A stretch of 64,000 bases of DNA from Pyrenopolyporus hunteri (GCA_902806595.1 CADCXC010000022.1:1-64000), one strand, 5' to 3'. Counted from the first letter of the stretch, positions 50,701 through 57,699 are shown. Notes: generated by a model not told the origin, from the sequence alone. Translations and numbers: made by a program.

Positions 50701-53700
50701 AGAGGAACCTGAGTCGGTAAAATATTCAAGAAATGGTTCGGGCCTTACGGCGCCCGGAACCAGGATTAGAGTACTAAAGGAAAATTCACAGGTAAATTTT
50801 ATTATCCTATTAATATTCTTTTATTAATTTATTACTAGCGAGAAGATCTAAGGTTCGTCCTGATGGAGGCCCTTATTATGGGTCTCCTCATTTGACGGAA
50901 AAATCTGCTCTAAATATGAAACGTGATGAGATACGAAATAAGTTTTCTTCTGATTCAGTTCAGAAGGAATGCACCAAGACCGTCTTGAAAAGCGTCCTAA
51001 AACTCAAACGCTTTTGGATAAACTTGAGCAAGTTGTTAAGGAACATTTTAAGGATAATACCATGGAGGGTAATACGACGGCTATGGCTTCTGCGGACATT
51101 ATGTCATGGAAACGAATTTTGGTATAGTGGAAGAGGATGAACAAAATATTACGGAATTCAGTGTTAATTTTAAATATATTAGTTATACATAGTAGTATAA
51201 TTTGGGTGAGGTAATATTTACTTGAAACTCCCTTTTTATTATACTGCAATGCTAGTGAAAACGGTCAAATATATTTGTTTAGTGTAAAGACCGTCGGTAG
51301 AGTAAACTATCGCTACAGACTGGTTCACTGGTGGGTGTCTGAAACGGCGCTTCATGTACAGTCGAGGTTTTTTTCTATATAAAATTCCAATATTTTTATA
51401 GAGACACAAGGCTTTATATTATATTTAATTTTATTTTAATAAGTATAAAGTACAGGGTTTACTTATTTTAAACATGATAAGCTAAATAATACAGCTATAA
51501 TGAGTAAATTAAAGATTTGGCTACAGTTGAACGGCGAAGTAATAGCTGTAATAAAATACCACTAATTGCTGGAAACTCTTCTGTTCAGATGACAATCAGC
51601 AGGAAATTAACATATATTGTTAAAACCTTCAGAGACTATACGTGGTACATTTAACTTTTTATATAGTTGTATTTTTATATATAGATTAAGCAAATGAAGA
51701 TATAGTCCAAACCATTAAATAAATTTAATGTAAGGAGAGTCGCGCCTCCTACCCTTTTTAATAATAGTAAATGTTTCAGTATATTCGCAAACATTAACCT
51801 ATTTGAGGTTAATAAATTGTTTATACTGGGTTGTTACAAACAAAGGTTTAATGTATTACTAACCTTATAAGTGCTATTCCATGAATAGGACAAGATATTG
51901 TTGAGTTCATAAACAATACAAAAATTTTAATTTAGAAATGATCGTTATTATTTTATTTTCTTTAGGACCGTTATGTTATCAGCAAATTAAAAGCATTTCT
52001 TTACCTACTATAGGTATTGTTAATAAAAATGCTTTAAAAAAAGTAATAAAGCTTTAAGAATGAATAAAGAAGAATATTTATCAATTCCTTCATCTTTTAG
52101 GTTTTTTGTAGGACTAATAGATGGGGATGGTTATTTTCAAATAAGTAAAACACCAAAAGGATATATAACAATAAAATTAGTTATATCATTACATTTAGAG
52201 GATTTAGCTACTTTAGAGTATATTAGTTCTGTCTTAAAATTAGGAAAGATAAATATTTATAAAGATTTAAGAAGTCCAACTTGTAAATTAGTAATTAATA
52301 GGACTGATTTGCAAGAAGTCTTATTTCCTTTATTATTGTACCATAATATTTTTTTCTTAACTAATACTAGAATAGATCAATTTAATTTATCTATGTATAT
52401 ATTAGAAAAAGATATTAAGATGTTTAATGAAATACCTTCATCTATTCCTACTATTTTTAAGTTACCTAATAATCCTACTGATTATACACTATTACCTTTT
52501 TTAAAAATTGAATTGTAGGATTTACGTGTTCAGAGGGTTCTTTTTTATAAAAAGCAATAATGATGGTTGTTTTCAACTAAAGCAAAGATTACATACTAAT
52601 TTATTTGAGGCATTTAAATTAATATTTAATACAAATAGAAAAATAGATACCACAAATAATTATAGTCAATTTGGTGTTAGTTCTAAAGCTGATATACAAA
52701 AAGTTATAAATTTTTTTCATTTTCAGGTTTACATCCTTTAATAGGATTAAAGTATATTCAATATACAACCTGACTTAATAATTTGCGTGAGAGTTCTCGG
52801 TATAATAAATTAAATTATCCTCTTAAGGAAAATATAATAATGTAAAGAATAAATTAATAACTGTAACGGGCTCCTTAAAACAGTAATGTTTTAGAGGCAA
52901 ATGGGGAAAATTACAAGAACATTCAATAAACAACCTCCGGTTTATTAGATTATTTGTAGCGGAATTTAATTCGGTGTAATTAAAAGGATTAAAAGCGTTC
53001 AACGACTAACGAGTGAGTAATACCTACAATAAGCTCGACACGATACCCCCAAAACCTAATCTTTAGGTTTAAGATATAGTCTAAATACTTTGTGAACAAA
53101 GTAAGGTATAATTTAAATGTTATACAAATTTAATTGTCATTTGAGGAGGTTTTAAACACTTAGAACCATATTACGGTGACGTAATATTAAAAATCTTGCT
53201 TAATGCTAGAATATCCCTATTATAGAAATTACATACGTTTTAATTTTTTTAACTGTTTACGTGAAAATTGTAATGACAGGGGACAACCAGCAGGGGTTAA
53301 AAGTATTTCTACTTTACAAGCCTCTCAGAGACTAAACGCAGGAGATCTTAAATATGCTTATTTAGTTGGTTTATTTGAAGGTGAGGGTTATTTTTCAATA
53401 ACTAAAAAAGGTATCTATTTATTATATGAAGTAGGTATTGAATTATCTATAAAAGATGTTCAATTAATATATAAAATAAAAAGTTTATTAGGAGTAGGAG
53501 AGGTTAGCTTTAGAAAAGAGGGAAATAGAAATGGTTTTATTAAGAATAAGGAATAAAAAGCATTTAAAAGAATTTATTTTACCTATTTTTGATAAATATC
53601 CTATGTTTTCTAACAAACAATATGATTATTTAAGATTTAGAGATTGTTTAATTTCTAATATCACTAAATATTCAGATTTACCCTCTTATACTAGAGATAT

Positions 53701-56700
53701 AAAACCTTTAAATGATATTCAATCAATAATAAATGCTCCTTATTTTTCATCTTGGTTAATAGGATTTATAGAAGCTGAAGGTTGCTTTAGTACGTATAAA
53801 CTTAAAAAGATGAAGATTATATGGTGGCTAGTTTTGATCTTTCTCAAAAAATGGTGAAATTTTATTATCTGCTATAGGTACATATCTTTCTTTTACTACA
53901 GTTATCCATTGCGATAAGTTTAATTGTTATAAATTAAAAGTAACAAGTGTTAGATCAATAGAGAATACTCTAAAATTTATTCAATCTGCACCTGTTAAAT
54001 TACTTGGTAATAAAAATTACAATATTTATTGTGATTAAAAGAATTAAGAAAATTGATAGATATAATAAAAAATCCTAATACCTTCTAATTACTAATTAAG
54101 TACTTATATTTAAGATTAAGATATAGTCCGATCAATAAAGAAATTTATTGAGAATAGTGAGAGTAATTAGTTAAACTAATTATGGAGGCTATCAACATAC
54201 ATGCAGTGTAAATAATGCAACATTAAATAGATTTTTGCATTACATTTTGTATTACCATTTGTATTGGCTGCATTAGCTTTAATGCATTTAATAGCACTCC
54301 ATGATACAGCAGGGTCAAGTAACCCTTTAGGTGTATCAGGTAATTATGATAGATTACCATTTGCTCCTTATTTCTTATTTAAAGATTTAATAACTATATT
54401 TATCTTTATATTTGTTTTAAGTTTATTCGTATTCTTCATGCCTAACGCATTAGGAGATAGTGAAAATTATATAATGGCTAATCCTATGCAAACTCCTCCT
54501 GCTATAGTGCCAGAATGATAAAGTAAAATAAATGTCATTCTAAAATCTCGCGAATTGCTGGAAACCCTTTTAATTTAAATAAGACAATCAGCAAGAAAGC
54601 CTTTTATTAAGCTAATATATACTAGCTAATTAAGGAATCTTCAGAGACTATGCACGAGACAATTAAAGGCGCTTTGTTTTAATTGAAGAGATAGTCCGAT
54701 CATGGTAGTGATACTATGAGTTTAACACACCATCAATTGATTTATCCCTATACTATTCTTTATGTATAGTCCAGTATTATTTGCTGCACGTTCAACAAAA
54801 GGAATAACTCGTTTATCTCCTACTGAAAGAGCTGCAATAAAATTACCTGAGGAAGTAAAGGAAGTATTGATAGGGATTTTACTTGGTGATGCCCACATTT
54901 GTGGGATAGTTGTGAAAAGATTAGTGTTTTTGTTCATTATTATTTCTTTATATGATTTTTAATTTTTATCCAATTTATATAAATTTTGCTAGCTTAAAAG
55001 TTGTTTATCTTAACCTTAAAGTTCAAAAAGCTACCATTTTAAAAGAAAATAAAGGTAAATCTGGTATTTATTTATGAACTAATAAAATTAACGGTAAAAG
55101 ATACGTAGGAAGCTCAGTAAATTTATATAATAGATTTAGAAAGTATTTTAATATTTCTTATCTTAAATATTTTGAGGATATTATGATTATTTATAGAGCT
55201 TTGTTAGCTCATGGTTTTTATAATTTTACTTTAGAAATTTTAGAATATTGTGAGCCTTCGGTTTTAATAGAAAGAGAACAATATTGGATTGATCTTTGAA
55301 ACCTGAATATAATATTTTAAAATAGCTGGTTCAAGATTAGGAGCTAAACACTCTTTAGATGCTATAGCTAAAATAAAAGCTGGAGCTTTAAATCGTTCAG
55401 AAGAAGCTTTAGCTAAAAACTTGAAGCATTTAAATGAATTAAATTATAGTCAAGAACATAAAGAGCATTTGATTAGACTTAATACATCTCTTGAGCATAT
55501 AGCTAAAACCGCTAACCCTGTTAATGTATTTGATACACTGAAAAGGAAAGTATTGAATTTAGATCAATTACTCAAGCGGCAAGCTTTAAAGTTCATCCTG
55601 AAACTATTCGTAGATGTATAGTAAAAGAAAAGCTTTTTTTAAATAAGTATCTTATAACTAAATTATCTAAGTAATTAGATAATAAATAATTATATAAATT
55701 TAACTAGTTTATAGTCTCCTCACCTATCGGTGCACAGCTTTGCGATGTGTCTGTATATTTAAGGACGATCTATATCTAACCTAGTAAGAAGGACACCAAC
55801 TGCTAATTCTAGATTAGTTTATGCTCAAACTGCTGTAAAACATAAAGAATATTTCGATTATGTATTTAGTTTCTTTTTACCTTTTTGTGCTAATGACTAT
55901 AAACCTCAATCTAGATTAGTAGTGGATAATAGTACTAAAAAAACATACAGTGCTATATCTTTCACAACTATGCAACTCCTTGTTTTAATGAATATAGAGA
56001 GTTATTTTATGATTTAAATAGAAAAAAATAGTCCCCGAAAACATAGGAGAATTGTTAACTCCCCGTGGTTTAGCTTTTGAATTAGTGATGACGGAAGTAG
56101 ACAAGGTAGCGGTTTACATATAAGTGTTTATGGATTCTCTAACACAGATGTCGATAAATTAATGTTTACTCTACAAGATAAATTTAATCTTAAATGCTCT
56201 ATACATTATAACAGAGATAACAAACCCCGTATTTATATATTTAAAGAATCTATGAATACTTTAATAACTTTAGTTAAACCTTATTTTATTAAAGAAATGT
56301 TATATAAATTAGGGTTATAAAGCTGTCATAAGTTTTCCTGCATGTCTTGCAGCAGGGGATATAACTATTGATAAATCGATTTATTACCTTTCTATGCTAT
56401 ATTAAGATCTATACCTAATAAACTTTTAGGAGTAATTGCTATGTTTAGTGCTATTTTAGCGATTATGTTATTACCTGTAGTAGACTTAGGTAGATCTAAA
56501 GGTTTACAATTTAGACCACTTTCAAAAATAGCTTTTATATTTTTGTAGCTAACTTCTTAGTATTAATGCAGTTAGAGCCAAACACGTTGAATCACCATTT
56601 ATAGAATTTGGACAAATAAGCACAGTTCTGTATTTTGCCTACTTTGTATTAATTGTTCCTGTATTAAGTATCATAGAAAATACTTTAATTGATATAAATA

Positions 56701-57161
56701 CTTTTCAAATAAGTATAATTAGACCTTCTTTAGCTAAAGTACCTAAAGGTAAAAGATATTTTCACGCAACTAAATCTCTTTCAACTTACGAAGGTATTGA
56801 TCCCCAAGCGTTATGCGACGCTTGTATTAATAGTTATATAGCTAGCAAAAACTTCTATTATCAAGCTGTCGTCGAGTATGCTAATTTAAAACAATTTATA
56901 TCTCAGTCTGGGCATACCGTGAGTTTTAATTTTAATATGGATAACACAGTACCAGAAAGCGCTAAAGCTATGGCAGCTGAAAAATTTTCAACTGTTGTGC
57001 AACATGTAGAAAATGCATCAGAGCAAGAAGAAAATGCTAAAGCTTATTTACGTGCTTTACATAAAGTAGATACAACTAATTTACAGAGAACTAAAATAAC
57101 TCCATCTATTACAGAGATGCATGTAGTTAAATCTACATGACAATTCTTTAATGGGAAGTAG
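35786..57161 (+). CDS. cob: Cytochrome b with C-terminal extension (nine exons)
   Basis: Haem-carrying core of complex III with both quinone sites. Exons: 35786-35940, 37199-37244, 40209-40398, 41655-41690, 51520-51527, 51854-51906, 53137-53152, 54204-54519, 56379-57161. They give MRILKSHPLLRLVNSYLIDS..., HYSPNVLEAFNSIEH, IMRDVNNGWLVRYLH, YVLPFGQMSLWG, AT-V, ITNLISAIPWIGQDIVEF, IWGGF, SVNNATLNRFFALHF..., YLLPFYAILRSIPNKLLG. PEWY is intact across intron 8; haem-ligand His residues are in YLHSNTASA and ALHFVLPF. Cytochrome b normally ends after SIIENTLI; here the frame continues about 150 codons (KVPKGKRYFHATKSLSTYEG ... MHVVKSTWQFFNGK). Small homopolymer losses in exons 8 and 9. The gene spans 21 kb owing to eight introns. 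Confidence 0.9.
35941..37198 (+). mobile_element. cob intron 1, group I
   Basis: After TTAGCGAT, ends CCTTTCG before GCATTATAGTCC (LAM-HYSP). Core at 35,965-36,110: AATTGCTGGAACACCC, GGACAATCAGCAGGAAAG, ATCTTCAGAGACTAAAGG, GATATAGTCCACCC. A LAGLIDADG ORF follows the core. Confidence 0.8.
36270..37175 (+). pseudogene. LAGLIDADG homing endonuclease (cob intron 1)
   Basis: First motif TGFADAESSFSMSVFKSKTA (about 36,294-36,350), FFGVGSVDTAGSKIARYRVR, HFERYPLQTTKVINFV; second motif NPWWISGFATGEGSFTYF (about 36,768-36,825), DYTLAFEISQRSDSLYVLNL. Four or so indels. Acidic residues of both motifs are present. Confidence 0.65.
37590..38745 (+). CDS. LAGLIDADG endonuclease with NUMOD-like tail (cob intron 2, first)
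   Basis: First motif WISGFTDAEGNFLITLDRN (about 37,597-37,640), FRINLHIDDVKVLETIKSRL; second motif NPNWFIGFLEGEGTFGIKTG (about 38,000-38,055), then a long clean C-terminal part (MALLLKIHGYYFSIEGKILF, YSDKNSLEVETIINDITNRF) and a DNA-binding module VVYIYTENGLIEGSPF, CNRYIDTNRWYKNKYIFSS. Only about three indels. The paralogue directly downstream is far more decayed, so this copy probably arrived later or is under selection. Confidence 0.7.
38930..40155 (+). pseudogene. LAGLIDADG endonuclease (cob intron 2, second, decayed)
   Basis: Same architecture as the preceding ORF: LWFVGFTDAEGCFSIRIENG (about 38,968-39,025), RLIFTIELHKDDASVLYKIA, LGVGRVLINKI; second motif GFIEGEGTFGYKHLVPYFQI (about 39,422-39,480); C-terminal module GSPFSTYGDGHEVLGLRRSS, VIGRYIDTGKLYKDKYRFSS (to 40,150). 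Broken by many indels. Tandem duplicate of the first ORF or relic of an earlier intron. Confidence 0.62.
40399..41654 (+). mobile_element. cob intron 3, group I with GIY-YIG ORF
   Basis: After TTCTTGGGT, ends AAGTTTG before TATGTTTTACC (FLG-YVLPFG). 3' core at 41,430-41,575: GAAAACGATCAAAAGATT, AGATCGTCGGTTATC, GCGACAGACTGGGTCACTAA, ATGATGCTTAATGCACAGTC. The endonuclease ORF lies before this core. Confidence 0.8.
40630..41285 (+). pseudogene. GIY-YIG homing endonuclease (cob intron 3)
   Basis: GIY-like start SGIYLILNKTTLDYYIGSAS, TNKFYSRFYRHLINF (catalytic Arg region), VKKYGLDQFAFIILELYPE, DLEDFYLKSLLPNYNILTEA (Glu region), repeated DNA-binding modules KTNYSEERRKAIGNLNRGKT and FSEESLNNMK, and a NUMOD tail YNSITEAAKSLNCADKTIRR. 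Three or four indels. Confidence 0.68.
41701..42528 (+). pseudogene. LAGLIDADG endonuclease (cob intron 4, first)
   Basis: First motif MAMFIGFMDGDGYFDIGEQK (about 41,755-41,815), TRDLALLEYF, LKVGNIDTMSGDRDQVRVIF, then DWLVGFTIAEGSFGFKANG (second motif, about 42,187-42,245), ALFGYKLEQYQVFIYGLRTS to 42,528. Three indels. A decayed copy of its 5' half lies at 58,170-58,700. Confidence 0.66.
42540..43319 (+). pseudogene. LAGLIDADG endonuclease (cob intron 4, second)
   Basis: Single-type cob/cox1-intron family: start region ILGSLLGNAQAEK near 42,720-42,755, a GC-rich insertion at about 42,768-42,810 (CCCCTGGCCGGCCGGGGCAG), then a clean frame FSTWSYLSFNEIYSLWYKNN, YLTSLALAIWVMDNGAKVGN (second motif, MDNGAK in place of MDDGGK), LKESMEDLRKIIYPYVIPEM ending KII at 43,319. 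Confidence 0.65.
43716..45281 (-). pseudogene. Class III (PLP-dependent) aminotransferase, nuclear type, frameshifted
   Basis: Fold-type I aminotransferase that moves an amino group using pyridoxal phosphate; substrate unknown. From the start MASSPVESPNDYSFHRHL it reads DGNEVFDASSGAAVSCLGHG, PTWHPHFGRT, VFLTGSGSEAM (cofactor phosphate site), CRRHGILFILDEIMCGMGRT (cofactor Asp), TNAKALGAGYQPIGAMMV (cofactor Lys in AKALGAG), GLTYQAMPIQAAAALEVQ, and YPGTGTVDGVRGDHIILAPP near the end. At least five indels break it. Trp codons are TGG (e.g. in PTWHP and VWQAE), as in nuclear genes. Not a normal mitochondrial gene; its exact 3' end is unclear. Confidence 0.8.
45627..45773. repeat. Seven imperfect 21-bp tandem repeats
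   Basis: Units such as CATGACTTTATGATCAGCCCA, CATGACTCTGCGATCAGTCC and GATGACTCTGTTATCAGTCC follow one another without spacers upstream of the aminotransferase, in the divergent intergenic region. Similar AT-GATCA words continue at lower density downstream. A minisatellite or cluster of binding sites; function unknown. Confidence 0.75.
45774..46745. other. Divergent intergenic region of unit A
   Basis: No ORF seen. Contains many short GATGA/CATGA/GTCATG words and a CCTCAAGGGGGG block near 46,555. Parts resemble the equivalent region of unit B (48,550-50,200), including TGTGAAGAAAGAGAAA near the minus-strand gene starts. Confidence 0.5.
46746..46755 (+). promoter_or_regulatory. TATA-like box, unit A
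   Basis: CTATATAAAG lies about 100 bases before the plus-strand ORF, in a place matching GCTATATAAG at 50,221. A CT-rich stretch follows (TCTACCTTTCTTTGC), as in nuclear fungal promoters. Role is inferred from position. Confidence 0.35.
46852..47475 (+). pseudogene. Unidentified nuclear-type Ser-rich ORF, unit A
   Basis: Frame reads SINNGESISTSFGGIHLPNN, FSPSTRRQPDPVVEDNLSLS, SDDSEGAQVLSEKNGRSGVQ, TKSR, then a probable spliceosomal intron 47,132-47,178 (GTAAGT ... TTTACTGAC ... TTAG), then after it SPLKPFHETSAQLHKRSEA, NSLVLKLESTIKDFL and, shifted, SWTESDEVDLLLDREELVVE. The start codon is uncertain. It matches the plus-strand ORF of unit B in layout and in the LxKLExxxKxxF stretch. Family not recognised. 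Confidence 0.45.
47480..47695 (+). repeat. Second copy of cob intron 4 3' core
   Basis: GGTAATATTTACTTAGAACTC, CTAGTGAAAACGGTC, AAATATATTTGTTTAGTG, AGATCGTCGG and ACAGACTGGTTCACTGGTCG match 51,200-51,345 closely; the last part (cap of the core and GTACAGTC) is missing. Marks the boundary between the two inserted units. Confidence 0.75.
47837..48542 (-). pseudogene. GNAT-family acetyltransferase, nuclear type, frameshifted
   Basis: Start MSTTTSTGIL (48,542), then shifted VDKWSTLLLLLALYFDPFSS, EPEASALAVVGGSPRPYDLR, LSYGIFMKIPEDKEGKLIGE, LSYKLRKEFWGQGYGTEAVK (acetyl-CoA loop, bridging a frameshift at about 48,140), and MQFGESPRHVARFNVRSGTV to the end ESPEFYRQLYFKTD. Trp is TGG in KIWKD and EFWGQG, unlike the GNAT at 26,938, which uses TGA. 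The first motif region (RLIIRP in that gene) is not obvious here. Two or three indels. Same family as the 26,938 gene but not a close copy. Confidence 0.72.
48543..50220. other. Divergent intergenic region of unit B with inserted GC hairpins
   Basis: No gene seen. Related to the unit A intergenic region. Three mitochondrial-type hairpins: 49,042-49,070 (CCCCGCAAGAAAAATTTTCT, TGCGGG), 49,684-49,750 (GGCGTAGCCCCC, GGGTCCCGGTACCCAAAG, GGGGGCGTAGCC) and 49,853-49,878 (CCCCCCCGCAAGCTTAGC). Confidence 0.5.
50221..50230 (+). promoter_or_regulatory. TATA-like box, unit B
   Basis: GCTATATAAG about 135 bases before the ATG at 50,363/50,366, at the position equivalent to CTATATAAAG in unit A. Consistent with a nuclear promoter origin. 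Confidence 0.35.
50363..51165 (+). pseudogene. Unidentified nuclear-type ORF with two GT-AG introns, unit B
   Basis: MMDFGTTNPHTGSWTPSSPA, FHGLPSTSHEALAS; probable introns at 50,634-50,681 (GTAAGT ... TACTAATAC ... TTAG) and 50,792-50,838 (GTAAAT ... ACTAG); between them SSTLSEEPESVKYSRNGSGL, APGTRIRVLKENSQ; afterwards, with shifts, SKVRPDGGPYYGSPHLTEKS, DEIRNKFSSDSVQKE, LDKLEQVVKEHFKDNTMEGN, MASADIMSWKRILV. Trp is TGG. Paralogous to the unit A plus-strand ORF. No family recognised; the end is predicted to be charged and possibly coiled-coil. Confidence 0.45.
51528..51853 (+). mobile_element. cob intron 5, ORF-less group I intron
   Basis: 326 bases between GCTACAGT and TATTACTAACC. A complete compact core is visible: AATTGCTGGAAACTCTT, GATGACAATCAGCAGGAAAT, ACCTTCAGAGACTATACGTG, GATATAGTCCAAACC. 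The smallest intron in the window and the only one without any endonuclease sequence, giving a minimal example of this core type. Confidence 0.82.
51907..53136 (+). mobile_element. cob intron 6, group I
   Basis: After GTTGAGT, ends TTTAATTG before TCATTTGAGGAGG (VEF-IWGG). The 3' half at 52,850-53,075 includes GGGCTCCTTAAAACAG, TTCAACGACTAACGAG and AAGATATAGTCTAAAT. A LAGLIDADG ORF precedes these elements. Confidence 0.75.
51930..52745 (+). CDS. LAGLIDADG homing endonuclease (cob intron 6)
   Basis: First motif SFRFFVGLIDGDGYFQISKT (in a clean 152-codon frame 52,060-52,518), LHLEDLATLEYISSVLKLGK, LVINRTDLQEVLFPLLLYHN; second motif IVGFTCSEGSFFIKSNNDG (about 52,510-52,565) in the next frame after a single shift, then FGVSSKADIQKVINFF. 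One or two indels only; both acidic residues present. A decayed copy of its first half lies at 58,880-59,290. Confidence 0.75.
53153..54203 (+). mobile_element. cob intron 7, group I
   Basis: After the 16-base exon TCATTTGAGGAGGTTT, ends ACATACATG before CAGTGTAAATAATGC (GGF-SVNNAT). Core pieces GACAGGGGACAACCAGCAGG and CTCTCAGAGACTAAACGC at 53,274-53,340, and AAGATATAGTCCGATCA at 54,120. Small intron mostly filled by its ORF. Confidence 0.78.
53200..54090 (+). CDS. LAGLIDADG homing endonuclease (cob intron 7)
   Basis: YLVGLFEGEGYFSITKKGIY (first motif, about 53,357-53,420), ELSIKDVQLIYKIKSLLGVG, FILPIFDKYPMFSNKQYDYL; second motif SSWLIGFIEAEGCFSTYKL (about 53,745-53,800), then FDLSQKNGEILLSAIGTYLS, CYKLKVTSVRSIENTLKFIQ. 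Two or three indels, so likely close to intact. Confidence 0.73.
54720..54899 (+). pseudogene. LAGLIDADG endonuclease N-terminal part (cob intron 8)
   Basis: Reads YSPVLFAARSTKGITRLSPT, KLPEEVKEVLIGILLGDAHI, the typical start and first LAGLIDADG motif (LGDAH) of the ORF in this cob intron in many fungi. It stops at CCCACATT, where the inserted segment begins; the rest resumes at 55,794. Confidence 0.75.
54900..55793 (+). mobile_element. Inner insertion splitting the cob intron 8 ORF
   Basis: Removing it rejoins LGDAHI with VRRTPTANSRLVYAQ, restoring the usual LAGLIDADG sequence, so the inserted piece is probably an intron of its own. Exact borders are uncertain by a base or two. It carries a GIY-YIG ORF and, at the 3' end, CCTATCGGTGCACAGC-like pairing. 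Confidence 0.65.
55040..55673 (+). pseudogene. GIY-YIG homing endonuclease inside the inner insertion
   Basis: GKSGIYLWTNKINGKRYVGS (GIY and YVG motifs), VNLYNRFRKYFNISYLKYFE (catalytic Arg), LLAHGFYNFTLEILEYCEPS, VLIEREQYWIDL (Glu region), then shifted SRLGAKHSLDAIAKIKAG and LNYSQEHKEHLIRLNTSLEH, and a NUMOD-like end ASFKVHPETIRRCIVKEKLF. Three indels. Confidence 0.7.
55794..56320 (+). pseudogene. LAGLIDADG endonuclease C-terminal part (cob intron 8)
   Basis: VRRTPTANSRLVYAQTAVKH, KEYFDYVFSFFLPFCANDYK, then LLTPRGLAFWISDDGSRQGS (second motif, SDDG), LHISVYGFSNTDVDKLMFTL and IYIFKESMNTLITLVKPYFI, ending LYKLGL at 56,320. Continuation of the N-terminal part at 54,720. Two indels near 55,970-56,030. 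Confidence 0.72.
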
Positions 57162-57359
57162 TTGTATGAACATACGTTGCAAAATACTCACTTGTTCATT
57201 CTAACTTTTTACTTTGTATGAGAAGATACGGAAAGAGCATATAAATCAAAACTATAAAATTATCTTTTACTTTCATAAGTGGAATATAAATACATGATTT
57301 ATTATGGATGAGTGATACTTTATATAAATATATATACGGTATAAATTAAAATAAATTTA
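57162..57359. other. Spacer between cob and its displaced 3' copy
   Basis: AT-rich, no gene seen. Separates the stop of the extended cob from the second cob 3' end. Confidence 0.5.
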
Positions 57360-57619
57360 TGGATCTTTTACCTATAACTGATTTAGGTAGATCTAAAGGT
57401 TTACAATTTAGACCTTTAAATAAAATAGCTTTCTATATTTTTGTAGCTAATTTCTTAGTATTAATGCAATTAGGTGCTAAACACGTTGAATCACCATTTA
57501 TAGAATTTGGACAAATAAGTACAGTTCTATATTTTTCACATTTTGTTTTAATAGTTCCTGTATTAAGTATCATAGAAAATACTTTAATAGTTTTATCTCT
57601 TTCGGATAAATCTTTATAG
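57360..57619 (+). pseudogene. cob: Second copy of the cob 3' end
   Basis: Reads MDLLPITDLGRSKGLQFRPL, NKIAFYIFVANFLVLMQLGA, KHVESPFIEFGQISTVLYFS, VLIVPVLSIIENTLIVLSLS, then DKSL and stop. It corresponds to exon 9 from about codon LLPVVDLG on, is cleaner than exon 9 itself (no lost bases) and ends where cytochrome b normally ends. It looks like the original 3' exon, displaced when a new exon 9 with a longer tail was inserted. An acidic Ser-rich frame follows at about 57,730-57,900. Confidence 0.82.
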
Positions 57620-57699
57620 TCTAATACAAATTTAGAGTCTAAAGTTGTAAAACTAATTTGAACTTTTTATTAATTTATTAATATTAATGTTTATGTTTG

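Larger units (their letters stand above)
43740..51165. other. Nuclear-type DNA inserted in cob intron 4
   Basis: Two units, about 43,740-47,475 and 47,700-51,165, each followed by a copy of the intron 3' core. Each has a metabolic gene on the minus strand (aminotransferase; GNAT), a shared-type intergenic region, and a divergent plus-strand ORF with 47-48-base GT-AG introns. Trp is TGG in both minus-strand genes, composition is visibly less AT-rich, and TATA-like boxes occur. Mitochondrial GC hairpins have inserted into it (e.g. 49,042-49,070, 49,684-49,750, 49,853-49,878), so it is resident mitochondrial DNA rather than a simple assembly chimera. Confidence 0.75.
41691..51519 (+). mobile_element. 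cob intron 4, 9.8-kb group I intron with inserted nuclear-type DNA
   Basis: After TTATGAGGT, ends AAAGATTTG before the 8-base exon GCTACAGT. The native intron part holds two LAGLIDADG ORFs (41,701-43,319) and a 3' core. That core exists three times: 43,385-43,740, 47,480-47,695 and 51,170-51,519 (shared blocks AAAACGGTCAAATATATTTG, AGAGTAAAC, ACAGACTGGTTCAC, CTTCATGTACAGTCG). Only the last abuts an exon. Between the copies lie two stretches of nuclear-like sequence. Splicing would need to remove all 9.8 kb. Confidence 0.75.
54520..56378 (+). mobile_element. cob intron 8, group I intron with a nested insertion (twintron-like)
   Basis: After CCAGAATGAT, ends ATAAATCG before ATTTATTACC (PEW-YLLPFY). 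Core at 54,550-54,705: AATTGCTGGAAACCCTT, AAGACAATCAGCAAGAAAGC, ATCTTCAGAGACTATGCACG, GATAGTCCGATCATGG. Its LAGLIDADG ORF is cut in two by about 0.9 kb carrying a GIY-YIG ORF (about 54,900-55,793). Confidence 0.78.

Noticed and set aside
43716..51165. Bacterial contamination or bacterial genes in mitochondria
   Set aside because: GT-AG introns with TACTAAT-like branch sites and TATA-like boxes point to a fungal nucleus instead.
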